64,000 bases of DNA from the NCBI GenBank assembly GCA_028819435.1, contig JAPPLK010000106.1:27329-91328 (forward strand). Direction: 5' to 3'. The DNA comes from Nitrospira sp. GTDB lineage: Bacteria > Nitrospirota > Nitrospiria > Nitrospirales > UBA8639. The notes beneath the pieces are model-generated. The model searched no databases and had not been told where the DNA came from. It was given only the letters and a program-made list of their open reading frames with translations. Both the position numbers and the translations under genes were made by a program. Positions 7,883 to 16,695 of this stretch are shown here, piece after piece. Position 1 is the first letter of the stretch, and every line of letters starts with the position of its first letter.

Positions 7883-10732
7883 CAAGCGATGCCCGCCAAA
7901 GGGTTGTCGTCCGACCAGCGACCCGGTAATGGGGCGGTTGATGTACAAATTTCCCACGTCAAACGCTTCACGAGCCCGCTGAATATTCGAGGGGCTTCGG
8001 GAGTAAATCCCGCCGGTCAACGCAAAATCCGATTGCATCGCGACGCGCAGGGCTTCAGGCAACGTGGCGCAACGGAACACGGCGACGACGGGACCGAAAA
8101 TTTCTTCACGCGCCAGTCGATGATGCGGTTGTATTCCGGTCACGATGACCGGCCCCTGGAACCAGCCCTCACTGGTCATCTTTTGGTCCAGCAGGATCGT
8201 TCCTTCCTGTCCGGCGATCTCGACGTATGCCCGAACTTTTTGAAGGGCGCGTTCGTCGATCATCGGTCCCATGTGATGGGCCGGGTTTTCCGGCGGACCG
8301 ACGTGGAGGCTTTGCGCGGCCTGCGTCAACCGTTCGACAAACTCGTCATACACCGGTTCGAGTGCGATGGCACGGGAACAGGCGGAGCATTTTTGTCCCT
8401 GATACCCGGTAAAGGACGACAGGACTCCACTCACGGCTTCATCCATGTCCGCGGTTTCGTCCACGATAACGGCGTTTTTTCCGCCCATTTCCGCAATAGC
8501 GCGCTTCACGTGGGATTGGCCGGGCGACACCTGCGCGGCTTGCCGGATAATCTCAAGCCCGGCTTCCTTGGAGCCCGTGAAAGCGATCACGTCAATCCGG
8601 GGATGGGCGACGAGCACTTTCCCGATTTCAGGTCCGCCCGGGAGAAGGTGCAGGACGTCGTCGGGGAGACCGGCTTCCTTGTAGAGAGCAAACAGGTGAT
8701 ACCCCATCATCGGCGAACGTTCCGAAGGCTTGAACAGAACGGTGTTACCCGTCACCAACGCGGCCGAGACCATCCCCGTCGGAATAGCCAATGAAAAATT
8801 CCATGGAGAAATGACCACAGCCACCCCGCGCGGCAGCCATTCGAGATGATTCAATTCACCCGGTTCGTGCCCGATGAGCTGCGGGCGTTCCAGGCGTTGC
8901 ACCTGGCGGGCGTAGAATTCGAGAAAGTCAATGGCTTCGGCAACGTCGGCATCCGCTTCTCTCCAGGGTTTTCCCGTTTCAAAAATTTCCCACGCGGCCA
9001 ACTCGAACCGGCGTTGCCTCATGAGTTCCGCCACGCCACGGAGATACTCGGCGCGCGTACTGGCCGGCGTGGTACGCCAGGATGCAAACGCTTCATGCGC
9101 GGCCTGAATCACCGGTTCCAATTCAGCAGGGGAATAACAGGGCACGCGGGCAACGACCTCATCCGGCCGGCTGGGATTGATCGAAACCAGTTCGTCTTTC
9201 AATGCCCCGATTGTCGAAGGTACCGTGAAGGCAGGTGACTGCCCGAGTTGCCGGTTAACTTTTTCAATGGCTTGCGTCATGGCAAGCCGCGATGCCTCGC
9301 GTGAAAAATCCGTGTGCGGTTCGTTGTGAAAACGCGAGCCGGCGTCCGGTTGGGAGAGAGAGTCCGCGTGGCTGCCCGTTGCCTCCGGTGGGGCGAGTAA
9401 GACCTCAAGAGGCGTGTCCCGCTTGCGCTGTTGTGAGAGGAAGGATTCGTTGGAGGTGTTTTCCAACAGTCGCCGCACGAGATAGGCCATGCCGGGAAGA
9501 AGTTGCCCGATTGGCGTGTACACTCTCACGCGACGCCCGTATCTGACGATGGCGCGTTGCAACGAATCGGCCATACCGTACAGCGATTGGTATTCACAGG
9601 TCTCCGGTAAGAGTCCTTGGGACTGAGCGACGGCCTCGGCGTGGGCCAAACTTCGCAAATTATGGGTGCCGAAGGCCGGACGGAGCAGCAACGGACAGGC
9701 CAGCACTTTCTTGCTGAGATGTTCAAAGTTGGCATCAGTCTCGGCTTTTCGGCTTAACACGGGGACGGGCCAACCGCGTTGCACGTTTTGAATGGTTTCC
9801 GCGTCCCAGTACGCGCCCTTGACCAAGCGAATGTTGATGGGTGTGCCGCGTTGTCGAACCCAGTCCACGAGACGGTCCAGGGTACCGTCGGCATCCCGAA
9901 GATAGGCCTGGAGGGCAATACCCGCCCATGGGTAATCCCGATACGCGGGTTCGGAAAAAATCCGCATGAAAATCTCGTGGGTCAAATCCTTGAGTTCATA
10001 GTGTTCCATGTCAAAGGTCAAGGATGCCGGCAGTTGCAGCGCCACGTTCAGGATAGGCCGGAGCCGTCCGGCCACACCCTCAAAACTGCCGTCGGGATCA
10101 GCCGGATCCAATTGTGAATACAGGGCGGAAACTTTCACCGACAGGTTCACGCGCGGGATCGCCCCAAGGTGATCACGTTCGAGCAGCGACCGGCCCGGCC
10201 ATGTTTGCGCCTGTTCATGATACTCGCGAAGGGCATCCAAGCACCGGTCTCGGTATTGATCGGCTTCCGCTTCGCTGACAATGGTTTCACCCAACAGGTC
10301 AATGGACGCGCCACGTCCCGATCGCCACAGGTGTTTGAGTGCCGGCATCGCGCTGTGTATGGAGTCCCCGGCGATGAACGTATAGGCCATGCGCGTGAAT
10401 TGCCGTCGCAGCACGAGAGCGCCGACGTGGGCGCCGATCCAGGTGACGGGCAGCTTCTGCAGGGACCACTTGAGGGTTCGGGGAAGAATGGGCGTGTGGC
10501 TGAAGTATTCGGCGAGAAGTCGAGTGAATTGTTCGTCCGTTTTGAGAGTGGGCAGCACGTCCACAAAGCGGAAGAGTTGAACCTTGAAATCCTCATCCTG
10601 CATCCCCCAGTCCATGAGGAGGTCATTCCACCAGCGTTGACTCAGGATGGCCGGGGTGCCGGCTTTACAGTGTTCGGCTAACGTATGCCCGATATGCTGA
10701 ATGGAGGGTTCGAGGATCTCTTCCGCCCGCAT
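7757..10732 (-). CDS. putA: Bifunctional proline dehydrogenase / P5C dehydrogenase
   Basis: Oxidises proline to glutamate in two steps: an FAD proline dehydrogenase domain and an NAD-linked 1-pyrroline-5-carboxylate dehydrogenase domain with substrate channelling. The first half has NLSVKVSALYSQLDP, LTFDMEHYE, NIRLVKGAYWDAE, FGTHNLRSLAHA and VYTPIGQLLPGMAYLVRRL. The second half has ISPWNFSLAIPTG, FKPSERSP, EMGGKNAVIVD and the catalytic cysteine in GYQGQKCSACSR. At 991 residues it lacks the N-terminal ribbon-helix-helix DNA-binding domain and the C-terminal extension, so it is the short, purely catalytic type. The ribosome binding site GGAGG precedes ATG 10732. It stands alone; no putP is nearby. 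Confidence 0.95.
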   Translation of the reverse strand: MRAEEILEPSIQHIGHTLAEHCKAGTPAILSQRWWNDLLMDWGMQDEDFKVQLFRFVDVLPTLKTDEQFTRLLAEYFSHTPILPRTLKWSLQKLPVTWIGAHVGALVLRRQFTRMAYTFIAGDSIHSAMPALKHLWRSGRGASIDLLGETIVSEAEADQYRDRCLDALREYHEQAQTWPGRSLLERDHLGAIPRVNLSVKVSALYSQLDPADPDGSFEGVAGRLRPILNVALQLPASLTFDMEHYELKDLTHEIFMRIFSEPAYRDYPWAGIALQAYLRDADGTLDRLVDWVRQRGTPINIRLVKGAYWDAETIQNVQRGWPVPVLSRKAETDANFEHLSKKVLACPLLLRPAFGTHNLRSLAHAEAVAQSQGLLPETCEYQSLYGMADSLQRAIVRYGRRVRVYTPIGQLLPGMAYLVRRLLENTSNESFLSQQRKRDTPLEVLLAPPEATGSHADSLSQPDAGSRFHNEPHTDFSREASRLAMTQAIEKVNRQLGQSPAFTVPSTIGALKDELVSINPSRPDEVVARVPCYSPAELEPVIQAAHEAFASWRTTPASTRAEYLRGVAELMRQRRFELAAWEIFETGKPWREADADVAEAIDFLEFYARQVQRLERPQLIGHEPGELNHLEWLPRGVAVVISPWNFSLAIPTGMVSAALVTGNTVLFKPSERSPMMGYHLFALYKEAGLPDDVLHLLPGGPEIGKVLVAHPRIDVIAFTGSKEAGLEIIRQAAQVSPGQSHVKRAIAEMGGKNAVIVDETADMDEAVSGVLSSFTGYQGQKCSACSRAIALEPVYDEFVERLTQAAQSLHVGPPENPAHHMGPMIDERALQKVRAYVEIAGQEGTILLDQKMTSEGWFQGPVIVTGIQPHHRLAREEIFGPVVAVFRCATLPEALRVAMQSDFALTGGIYSRSPSNIQRAREAFDVGNLYINRPITGSLVGRQPFGGHRLSGVGVKAGGDGYLEQFMVQRLTCENTIRRGFAPAEPDGPVL

Positions 10733-10780
10733 GGCAACCTCCTCCCTTCATTGTACTCCTTTCCCTTGCTTTTTTGTGCA

Positions 10781-10810
10781 GGTCGGCTTAGCGTAGCGTA
10801 ATCCGACAAT
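10781..10810. repeat. Short palindrome, family C (GTCGG...CCGAC), copy 1
   Basis: GTCGGCTTAGCGTAGCGTAA followed by TCCGAC. Stem GTCGG/CCGAC around a GCGTAGCG core. Related copies are at 10924-10947 (half) and 29103-29134. Confidence 0.65.
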
Positions 10811-10819
10811 GGGCCCCCC

Positions 10820-10920
10820 TCCTGTCATCCCTGACTCGATCGGGGATCCAGTGTCTTTGGTTTTCCAGACAGAGGAAAAAGAAAAGACGCTGGATTCCTG
10901 CTTTCGCAGGAATGACAGCT
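10820..10920. repeat. CCTGTCAT...GGAATGACAG inverted repeat pair upstream of hicB
   Basis: CCTGTCATCCCTGACTCGAT with GGGGATCCAG at the left, and CTGGATTCCTGCTTTCGCAG with GAATGACAG at the right. The two halves are inverted relative to each other around an AT-richer middle. A related half (CATTCCTACGCAAGCAGGAA) follows hicA at 11441. Confidence 0.7.
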
Positions 10921-10972
10921 AGACTGTCGGATGAGCGTAGCGTTTCGCTGTGTCGCAACACGGAGGTCGAGT

Positions 10973-11194
10973 ATGGCGAATCAAAGTCAATTCAAGGTCG
11001 AGCTTGATCAAGAAAAAGATGGCCGCTGGATTGGCGAAGTTCCATCTCTTCCCGGTGTCCTGGCTTATGGCGCCACCCGTTCCGAGGCTCAAGCTGCCGT
11101 CCAGGCATTAGCCCTTCGGGTCCTGGCTGACAGACTGGAGCATGGAGAAACCCTGCCTGACACGCTACTCAACGTATCATTCCACGCGGCATGA
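10973..11194 (+). CDS. hicB: HicB-family antitoxin
   Basis: A 73-residue protein with the HicB N-terminal fold: FKVELDQEKDGRWIGEVPSL, then PGVLAYGATRSEAQAAVQAL. There is no obvious C-terminal DNA-binding domain, so this is the short HicB form. Start ATG 10973 has GGAGG at good spacing; the in-frame ATG 10931 lies inside a repeat and is unlikely. The last bases overlap the hicA start by 4 (ATGA), so the two are translationally coupled. Known role: it binds and neutralises HicA and may autoregulate the operon. Here the antitoxin gene comes first. Confidence 0.85.
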   Translation: MANQSQFKVELDQEKDGRWIGEVPSLPGVLAYGATRSEAQAAVQALALRVLADRLEHGETLPDTLLNVSFHAA

Positions 11195-11403
11195 GCCGCT
11201 GGCCTTCTACGCAAGCTGCTCGTGTTCTCTCTGCATTGCTTCGCATTGGTTGGTCGATTAAGCGAACAAATAGCTCCCACAAGGTCTTGGAACGACAGGG
11301 ATGGACAGACGTTGTTTTTGCCTTCCATGATCGAGTTGAAATCGGCCCCAAGATGCTTGCCCGATTAGCAAAAACAACCGGGTTGAAGCCGGAAGATCTT
11401 TAG
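11191..11403 (+). CDS. hicA: HicA-family toxin (mRNA interferase)
   Basis: A 70-residue protein resembling HicA/YcfA: a double-stranded-RNA-binding-like fold with ALLRIGWSIKRTNSSHKVLE, where the His in SSHK matches the catalytic His of the family. It ends with IGPKMLARLAKTTGL, the usual last helix. Known HicA toxins cleave mRNA during stress. It overlaps hicB by 4 bases. The pair is bracketed by short repeats on both sides, which fits a module gained by transfer. Confidence 0.85.
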   Translation: MSRWPSTQAARVLSALLRIGWSIKRTNSSHKVLERQGWTDVVFAFHDRVEIGPKMLARLAKTTGLKPEDL

Positions 11404-11765
11404 GTTAACCGAAGCGTCATCCGACAACCCCCGAAAGGTCATTCCTACGCAAGCAGGAATCCAGGGTCTTTTCTTCACAAAGAAAGGGACTTATCCAGAA
11501 TAGTTGACAATGCTGGTTTTCTTTGCAAAACGCCTGGATTGATCGTGGTCTTAGCCCGGCTCATGCGGCCTCTCTGTCGTTGTAGCTGCCACATCTTATG
11601 CGGCTGGAGAGGACGTCAAGAAAAAGAAGCGCCATAAGCCTGCCCTCGGCTTGATCGGGGGATGGCGCGGCTACACATAAGAAGAACCCGTCAACTATTC
11701 TTGATAATTCCCTTTACAAAGGGGATGAACAAGACAACCCAACTGTCCTTGGTTCTCTCTTGTGA
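11404..11765. other. Gene-free interval with repeats after hicA
   Basis: Holds half of the CATTCCT...AGGAATCC repeat (11441-11475), family B copy 1 (11566-11710) and a short remnant of a family A arm (CCCTTTACAAAGGGG, about 11709-11724). I see no coding sequence. Confidence 0.65.
11566..11710. repeat. Intergenic repeat, family B, copy 1 (divergent, longer)
   Basis: GCGGCCTCTCTGTCGTTGTA then GCTGC..., ending GGCGCGGCTACACATAAGAA then CCGTCAACTATTCTTGATAA. It shares GTAGCTGC/GCGGCTAC ends and the CCGTCAACT-TTCTTGATAA tail with copies 2 and 3, but the middle differs and is longer. Confidence 0.75.
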
Positions 11766-12959
11766 TCATCTCTCGATTTCCCGGCACGGCTTGATACGGC
11801 GGCCGGTGATGGTGCCGTTGGGTCCCAGGTTGTTGACGAAGGTGCCTGAGAGGAGTTGATCCTTCTCGCCCAGCAGCAGGCTTTCTTCCTGTATGATTCC
11901 TCTTGGGAATTCCCACCTGATGTAAACGGTGTCTCCCCGGACCCGGACTGCGGCCGGCCGGGGATCCATCCGGTGGTATTGCGAGGGGGGAGGGTAGACC
12001 ATGATTGTTTTATGGTCGCCGTGGTTCTGGTGATTATGAATGAGCCATTGCCACGTCCCGCACAGCCGTCGTAGCCCTTGTTCGTTTTTTCGATTGTTGC
12101 TCCACGTTTGAATCGCCTGCCACGTCGTCCATGCCTGTTGTTCGTTTCTGACTTGCAATTGGAAGAGGCCGGCCTTGACGTGCGCCGTGGCTATCGGCAG
12201 AAAGGATTGTCGGAGAAAGAGATTGATGGATGGAGCGGGGTCGTTTTCAAGTGGCTTCTCGTGCCGGCCATCCTGCGCAGGCAGGTGCTCCCAGGAATCC
12301 CGTAGTCGCTTCTGCACGCCTGGGACTCCTTGGGTTTGTGCCAGCGTTAACCAGCTATCGGGAGTGCCGGTCCAGTCCGGGTATTGTTCATGGAGAAACT
12401 GCGTGAAGACGGCGCCGTATGGAGAGGGAGGTTGCGTGGATGGCGCCGGAGGCTGCAATCGGGCGATAGTCTTGACTAAGGCCAAAAGATCGCTAAGATC
12501 CGGTTGGGTCCGCTTGAGCCACTCGATCTGTCGTTGTTGATCGAGAATAGTTTGAATCAGGGGTGTTTTTCCCTGAGCAAGGGCCGTCAGGAGGTCACGT
12601 GTGAGATGCCACGTCGCGAGGTTTGTCACAAAGGGTGACAGGTGCTGCCTCAACTCCTTCGGGAGGGATGGGGGCGTCCGCCCGTGTTGCGGCAGTACTC
12701 CGGATAATTCGAGGGAAGGACCGAACGTTTTCAGGAAAAAAGCCGTGGCGGCTTTATCGGAAGCAACAACCCGAGGATCTTTGTCTTGCAAAAAATCTGC
12801 AAAATCGGCCGCCCAAAGAACGTGCGGCCATGCCAGAAAAACCAGGATAAGAAACGCTTGAGCCAAGGTGCGCCGTAGCCGCTCTAATGCGTTAAACGGG
12901 CAATTGTTTTTTGAGAAAAGCGATGGTGTCGTCCCAAGCTTGCTTGGCCGAGGATTCAT
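11766..12959 (-). CDS. Exported protein of unknown function
   Basis: About 397 residues if started at ATG 12959. A hydrophobic stretch (AQAFLILVFLAWPHVLWA) ending in an Ala-x-Ala-like site, followed by ADFADFLQDKDP, looks like a signal peptide. No Shine-Dalgarno is evident, and a start nearer the signal peptide, for example TTG 12866, is possible, so the N-terminus is uncertain. The middle is helical and Gln/Trp-rich (QQRQIEWLKRTQPDLSDLL, WTTWQAIQTW). The C-terminal 80 residues look like a beta domain (VRVRGDTVYIRWEFPRG). The 5' part overlaps the end of the hydrolase-like gene upstream. No family recognised. Confidence 0.6.
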   Translation of the reverse strand: MNPRPSKLGTTPSLFSKNNCPFNALERLRRTLAQAFLILVFLAWPHVLWAADFADFLQDKDPRVVASDKAATAFFLKTFGPSLELSGVLPQHGRTPPSLPKELRQHLSPFVTNLATWHLTRDLLTALAQGKTPLIQTILDQQRQIEWLKRTQPDLSDLLALVKTIARLQPPAPSTQPPSPYGAVFTQFLHEQYPDWTGTPDSWLTLAQTQGVPGVQKRLRDSWEHLPAQDGRHEKPLENDPAPSINLFLRQSFLPIATAHVKAGLFQLQVRNEQQAWTTWQAIQTWSNNRKNEQGLRRLCGTWQWLIHNHQNHGDHKTIMVYPPPSQYHRMDPRPAAVRVRGDTVYIRWEFPRGIIQEESLLLGEKDQLLSGTFVNNLGPNGTITGRRIKPCREIER

Positions 12960-13707
12960 TGTAGAGTTCAGGCTGCACCTGATCGCAAAATCCAATGCCC
13001 GTGCCGGGATATTGACGTATTTCTACAGTCTTTCCCGCTTCCTGTGCGACTTTCGTGATTTGTGCGAGTTCTTCGGGCGTCGCGGCATTGTCCGTTTCAG
13101 CCGCATGGTAGAGGAGCGGGCAATACATGTTCTTGATTGAATCCAGCGGGTCGGGAAGTTTTCCATAAAAGGAGACGGCTGCGCGTAGCCGCTTTCGTTT
13201 GAGGGCAAAGAGTAGGGCCAGGGTGCCGCCCAAGCCCAACCCGATCGCGGCATGCGCGTTCCGCACCGTAAACTCCAGGTTCGGGTCTTCGGAGAGATTC
13301 GCATTCAAGAATTCGCATGAGGCATTAATGTCCTGCAAGGCCATTGGGACGTCGATTCTTTCCGCAAGAGCATCGGCCACTTCGGCGTTGGCCGTGACCA
13401 TACCGCCCTGCCGGCCGTACACGTTCGGAAGCATGACCACGTATCCCTCGCAGGCGAGTCGCATGGCCAGGTCTTTCGCGTCCGGGGTCAGCCCCCATTT
13501 GTCATGGAGCAGGAGGATGCAAGGGAATTTTCCTTTTTCCTGGGGCCAGAATTGAAAACCTTGAACCTGGTGTTCTTTGGGGATTTTGGTGGCGGCATAG
13601 GGATCGACCATCTGGTCTTTATGCGTATCGAAAACGCCTTTGCTGGAAAAGCGGACGGCTCGATACCCGATTTGATTCGCAGTAAAAGGTGTGACGTGAT
13701 CCGGCAT
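12892..13707 (-). CDS. Dienelactone hydrolase-like protein lacking catalytic residues
   Basis: A 271-residue alpha/beta hydrolase of the dienelactone hydrolase family, recognisable from CILLLHDKWGLTPDAKDLAMRL, VVMLPNVYGR and AAVSFYGKLPDP. The nucleophile elbow reads GLGLGGTLAL where active members have G-x-C-x-G-G, so the Cys is missing. The His site reads YPGTGIGF where YPGAxHGF is usual, so the His is missing too. An Asp is present in HAAETDN. I infer a non-catalytic or re-purposed family member. Start ATG 13707 is chosen because upstream in-frame codons lie inside family A repeat copy 3; no clear ribosome binding site is seen. Confidence 0.75.
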   Translation of the reverse strand: MPDHVTPFTANQIGYRAVRFSSKGVFDTHKDQMVDPYAATKIPKEHQVQGFQFWPQEKGKFPCILLLHDKWGLTPDAKDLAMRLACEGYVVMLPNVYGRQGGMVTANAEVADALAERIDVPMALQDINASCEFLNANLSEDPNLEFTVRNAHAAIGLGLGGTLALLFALKRKRLRAAVSFYGKLPDPLDSIKNMYCPLLYHAAETDNAATPEELAQITKVAQEAGKTVEIRQYPGTGIGFCDQVQPELYNESSAKQAWDDTIAFLKKQLPV

Positions 13708-13738
13708 GATAAGAGGTATTGTCGGGTTCTGCTGTAGT

Positions 13739-13862
13739 CCTCTACCTCCCCTCACCCCTCCTTACAAAGGAGGGGAATGTCAGGTGAACGACATCACAGG
13801 GGAAGCTAAGGTATACCCATCTGCTTCCTCCCCTTTGTAAGGGGAGGTCAGGTGGGGTAGAA
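13739..13862. repeat. Palindromic intergenic repeat, family A, copy 3
   Basis: Opposite orientation to copy 1: CTCTACCTCCCCTCACCCC, CTCCTTACAAAGGAGG, spacer, CTCCCCTTTGTAAGGGGAG, then GTCAGGTGGGGTAGA. It lies between thiI and the hydrolase-like gene. Confidence 0.9.
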
Positions 13863-13923
13863 ACTTCTCCGACTATATCGACCGGGTTGAAGTGCTGTCA
13901 ACAAAATCGGGAAACGTCGCGGG

Positions 13924-15105
13924 CTAGGAAGCGTGAAAAGACAATTCGGCGAGTTCGGCGGTTTCGAGCCCGGCGCGGACCATGTCTTGGACCGGGAGCG
14001 CGGCTTCGGCTTGTTGAATGGCGTCGGGCCGGCAGCGCGTATTCGGATGAGGCGGGACGAACAACGTACAGCAATCCTGGTCCGGTTCGATGGAGGTTTC
14101 AAAGGTTCCGATTCGCTCGGCTTCATTCGTGATTTCTATTTTGTCCATCCCGATGAGCGGACGAAGAATGGGCAGGTGTGCCACCTGGCTCACGATTTGG
14201 AGATTTTCTGCGGTTTGGGAAGCCACCTGGCCCAGACTGTCGCCGGTGACCAGGCCCCAACAGTGTTCTTTTTCGGCCAGTTGCCCTGCAATTCTCATCA
14301 TCATCCGCCGGTACAGGACCACGCGAATCGGAGCGGGAGAGCCGAGGACGATTTGTCGTTGAATGTCTCCGAACGGAACGAGATAGAGGCGGGCTGCCAA
14401 TTGATAACGGGTGAGCAGGCAGACGAGGTCGCGGACCTTTTCTTCGGAGGTTCGAGAGAGATAGGGCCGGCCGTGGAAATGCACGAAGACGGCCTTACAG
14501 CCTCGTTTCATCATCCGGTAGGCGGCGACCGGCGAATCGATGCCGCCCGAGATGAGGCACAGCACGTTGCGACTGATGCCCGTGGGGAGCCCTCCCGGCC
14601 CCGGGTATTTGACGAGTGAATAGTACGCGGTGTGATCGACGATTTCCACGACCACGTTGACGTCGGCCCCGTTCAGGCGTACTCGCTTCCCGGTTGCGGC
14701 GCACACGTGGGCGCCGATTTCCCGGTTCAGTTCAACGGAGGTCTTGATAAACCGTTTGTCCGCGCGCTTGGTCGTGACGCGAAAGGTTTCATACGTGATT
14801 GATCGAAGAGCGGTTTCAATAGCCTTGCAGAGCGGCGTGATATCCGGCGCTTTGTAGTCGATCGGCAGGGAATGGGCCAGGGAATAATTCGCCACCCCGA
14901 ACGTATGGCGGATGCGATCCTGTACGTCCGCCCATGAAGATTCGTCCGTGAAGGTGATCCGGATACGGCCGGAGAGGGATTTGATTTCGGTGACGTTCGT
15001 GTTTTTGAGAGCATTGCCAAGGTGCTGAATCAATCGTTGTTCAAAAAATCCCCGGTTGCGGCCCTTGAGCGCCAACTCGTGATAGTGAACCAGGGCATAG
15101 GGCAT
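13924..15105 (-). CDS. thiI: tRNA 4-thiouridine synthase ThiI (no rhodanese domain)
   Basis: Adenylates U8 of tRNA and transfers sulfur to make 4-thiouridine; in some species also supplies sulfur for the thiazole of thiamine. Domains in order: ferredoxin-like N-terminus (VHYHELALKGRNRGFFE), THUMP domain (about 60-165), and the PP-loop AANH domain with LISGGIDSPVAAYRMMKRG near residue 185. At 393 residues it lacks the C-terminal rhodanese domain of the E. coli enzyme, as in many other phyla. Start ATG 15105 overlaps the trxB stop by one base (TAATG), so they are coupled. Confidence 0.93.
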   Translation of the reverse strand: MPYALVHYHELALKGRNRGFFEQRLIQHLGNALKNTNVTEIKSLSGRIRITFTDESSWADVQDRIRHTFGVANYSLAHSLPIDYKAPDITPLCKAIETALRSITYETFRVTTKRADKRFIKTSVELNREIGAHVCAATGKRVRLNGADVNVVVEIVDHTAYYSLVKYPGPGGLPTGISRNVLCLISGGIDSPVAAYRMMKRGCKAVFVHFHGRPYLSRTSEEKVRDLVCLLTRYQLAARLYLVPFGDIQRQIVLGSPAPIRVVLYRRMMMRIAGQLAEKEHCWGLVTGDSLGQVASQTAENLQIVSQVAHLPILRPLIGMDKIEITNEAERIGTFETSIEPDQDCCTLFVPPHPNTRCRPDAIQQAEAALPVQDMVRAGLETAELAELSFHAS

Positions 15106-16022
15106 TACCCTTCAGCCTCCAGAAACCGTTCGGCGTCCATTGCGGCCATGCAGCCGGTACCCGCTGCCGTGATCGCCTGACGATAGTGAGGGTCCTGCAC
15201 GTCGCCGGCGGCGAAAACTCCGGGCACGTTGGTTGCCGTCCCATGCGACGTTTGAATGTACCCGTTGGCATCCGTATCGAGTTGTCCCCTGAAAAGTTGG
15301 GTGTTCGGCGTATGCCCGATGGCCACGAACACGCCCTTGCAATCCAGCGTCGCCGTGTCATGGGTGACGACGTCCCGCAGGCGAAGACCCGTGACCACGT
15401 CGTCACCCATAACTTCTTCCACCATGGCATTCCAGTGGAACGAGATTTTGTCGTTCTTCATGGCCTTGTCCTGCATGATCTTGGACGCGCGAAGTTTGTC
15501 TCGACGATGAACGATGGTCACGTGGGAGGCGAATTTCGTTAAAAACGTGGCTTCTTCCATCGCGCTGTCGCCGCCTCCGATGACGACAATAGGTTGGCCC
15601 CGGAAGAAAAAGCCGTCACAGGTGGCACACGTGGAGACCCCGTGGCCGAGTAGACGGCTTTCCGAATCCAGGCCCAGGAGGTTGGCCGACGCACCGGTGG
15701 ATATAATCAACGACTGCGCCTGTATGGTTTCTTCTTCGTTGATCGTGACGGTAAAAGGCCTGCGGCCCAGGTCGACCTTGGTCACGTCGGCCGTCTGAAA
15801 CGTCGTGCCGAAGCGTTCCGCTTGGGCCCGCATGTCCTGAATCAGTTGCGGTCCCATAATGCCCTGGGGAAACCCGGGAAAATTTTCCACGTCAGTCGTT
15901 AACGTGAGTTGCCCGCCGGCTTGCGAGCCTTCGATCATGAGTGGCGCAAGATTGGCTCGAGCCGTGTATATGGCGGCCGTGAGTCCTGCAGGACCCGATC
16001 CGATAATGACAACGTTGTGCAT
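15105..16022 (-). CDS. trxB: Thioredoxin reductase
   Basis: FAD/NADPH enzyme that reduces thioredoxin. At 305 residues it is the low-molecular-weight type. FAD motif IIGSGPAGLTAAIYTARA at the N-terminus; redox-active CATC at Cys132 and Cys135; NADPH motif VVIGGGDSAMEEA; C-terminal FAD motif GVFAAGDVQDPHYRQ. GAAGGA lies before ATG 16022. It is the middle gene of a coaE-trxB-thiI group on the minus strand, with a 61-base gap from coaE. Confidence 0.96.
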   Translation of the reverse strand: MHNVVIIGSGPAGLTAAIYTARANLAPLMIEGSQAGGQLTLTTDVENFPGFPQGIMGPQLIQDMRAQAERFGTTFQTADVTKVDLGRRPFTVTINEEETIQAQSLIISTGASANLLGLDSESRLLGHGVSTCATCDGFFFRGQPIVVIGGGDSAMEEATFLTKFASHVTIVHRRDKLRASKIMQDKAMKNDKISFHWNAMVEEVMGDDVVTGLRLRDVVTHDTATLDCKGVFVAIGHTPNTQLFRGQLDTDANGYIQTSHGTATNVPGVFAAGDVQDPHYRQAITAAGTGCMAAMDAERFLEAEG

Positions 16023-16083
16023 GTCGTTCTATCCTTCGTGTGAAATGAAAAAATGGTCAGGCGTGACGCGGCTTGCCTGATCG

Positions 16084-16695
16084 CTACGGCATAGCCGCTT
16101 CTTGAAGAAACTCCCGGTAGAGTTGCCGTACCTTTGGCCGGAGCCGGGCAATCGGCAACGTGCCGTCCAGGATATAATCCGCGAAACGACGTTTGGTGCG
16201 CAAGGGCAGTTGCCCTCGAATGCGAGCCAATGCCTCTTTTTTGGTGAGGCCGTCCCGTTGCCGGGCGCGTTGAATTTGTATGGGCTGGTTGGCGGTCACC
16301 ACGATGATCCGGTCCATTCGTTCATGTGCCCGCGCTTCGATCAAGAGCGCCGCATCGTAAATGATCACGGCGTTTGGATGTTGCCTGGCGATGACGTTGG
16401 TTTGCCGGACCTGTTCGCGCGCCACGCGAGGGTGCACGATGCGATTCAGGACCGACAATTTGTGAGGATTCCGGAAGACCAGTTCGGCCAGGACTCCACG
16501 GTCCAGGGTGCGGTCGGCTTGCAGAACGTGGGGACCGAACGTTTTGACGATTTCTTTCCAGGCTATTCTGCCCGGTGCCACGACGGTCCGGGCCAACTGG
16601 TCGGCCTGAATGAGGAACGCGCCGCATTCCAGAAACAGGCCGGCTATCGTTGTTTTTCCGGAAGCGAGTCCCCCTGTCAGACCTACCAATATCAT
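16084..16695 (-). CDS. coaE: Dephospho-CoA kinase
   Basis: Last step of coenzyme A synthesis. At 203 residues it is the normal length. P-loop GLTGGLASGKTTIAG at residues 5-19; DQLAR and the lid segment RARQRDGLTKKEALARI are family features. ATG 16695 is chosen because AGGGGATC lies just upstream and the protein then starts MILVGLTGG as in homologues; the frame stays open further upstream but without similarity. It is first of the coaE-trxB-thiI group and divergent from the beta-helix gene. Confidence 0.94.
   Translation of the reverse strand: MILVGLTGGLASGKTTIAGLFLECGAFLIQADQLARTVVAPGRIAWKEIVKTFGPHVLQADRTLDRGVLAELVFRNPHKLSVLNRIVHPRVAREQVRQTNVIARQHPNAVIIYDAALLIEARAHERMDRIIVVTANQPIQIQRARQRDGLTKKEALARIRGQLPLRTKRRFADYILDGTLPIARLRPKVRQLYREFLQEAAMP

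Noticed and set aside
7889-8794. Long open frame (301 codons) on the plus strand opposite putA
   Set aside because: It lies wholly opposite the well-supported P5C dehydrogenase domain, shows no recognisable motif and is rich in Arg, Gly and Pro as antisense frames in GC-rich genes are.
13739-13862. Family A repeats considered as CRISPR units or simple rho-independent terminators
   Set aside because: Copies are single and kilobases apart, without spacers of fixed length. They also occur upstream of genes and between divergent genes, and lack a T-run after the stem.
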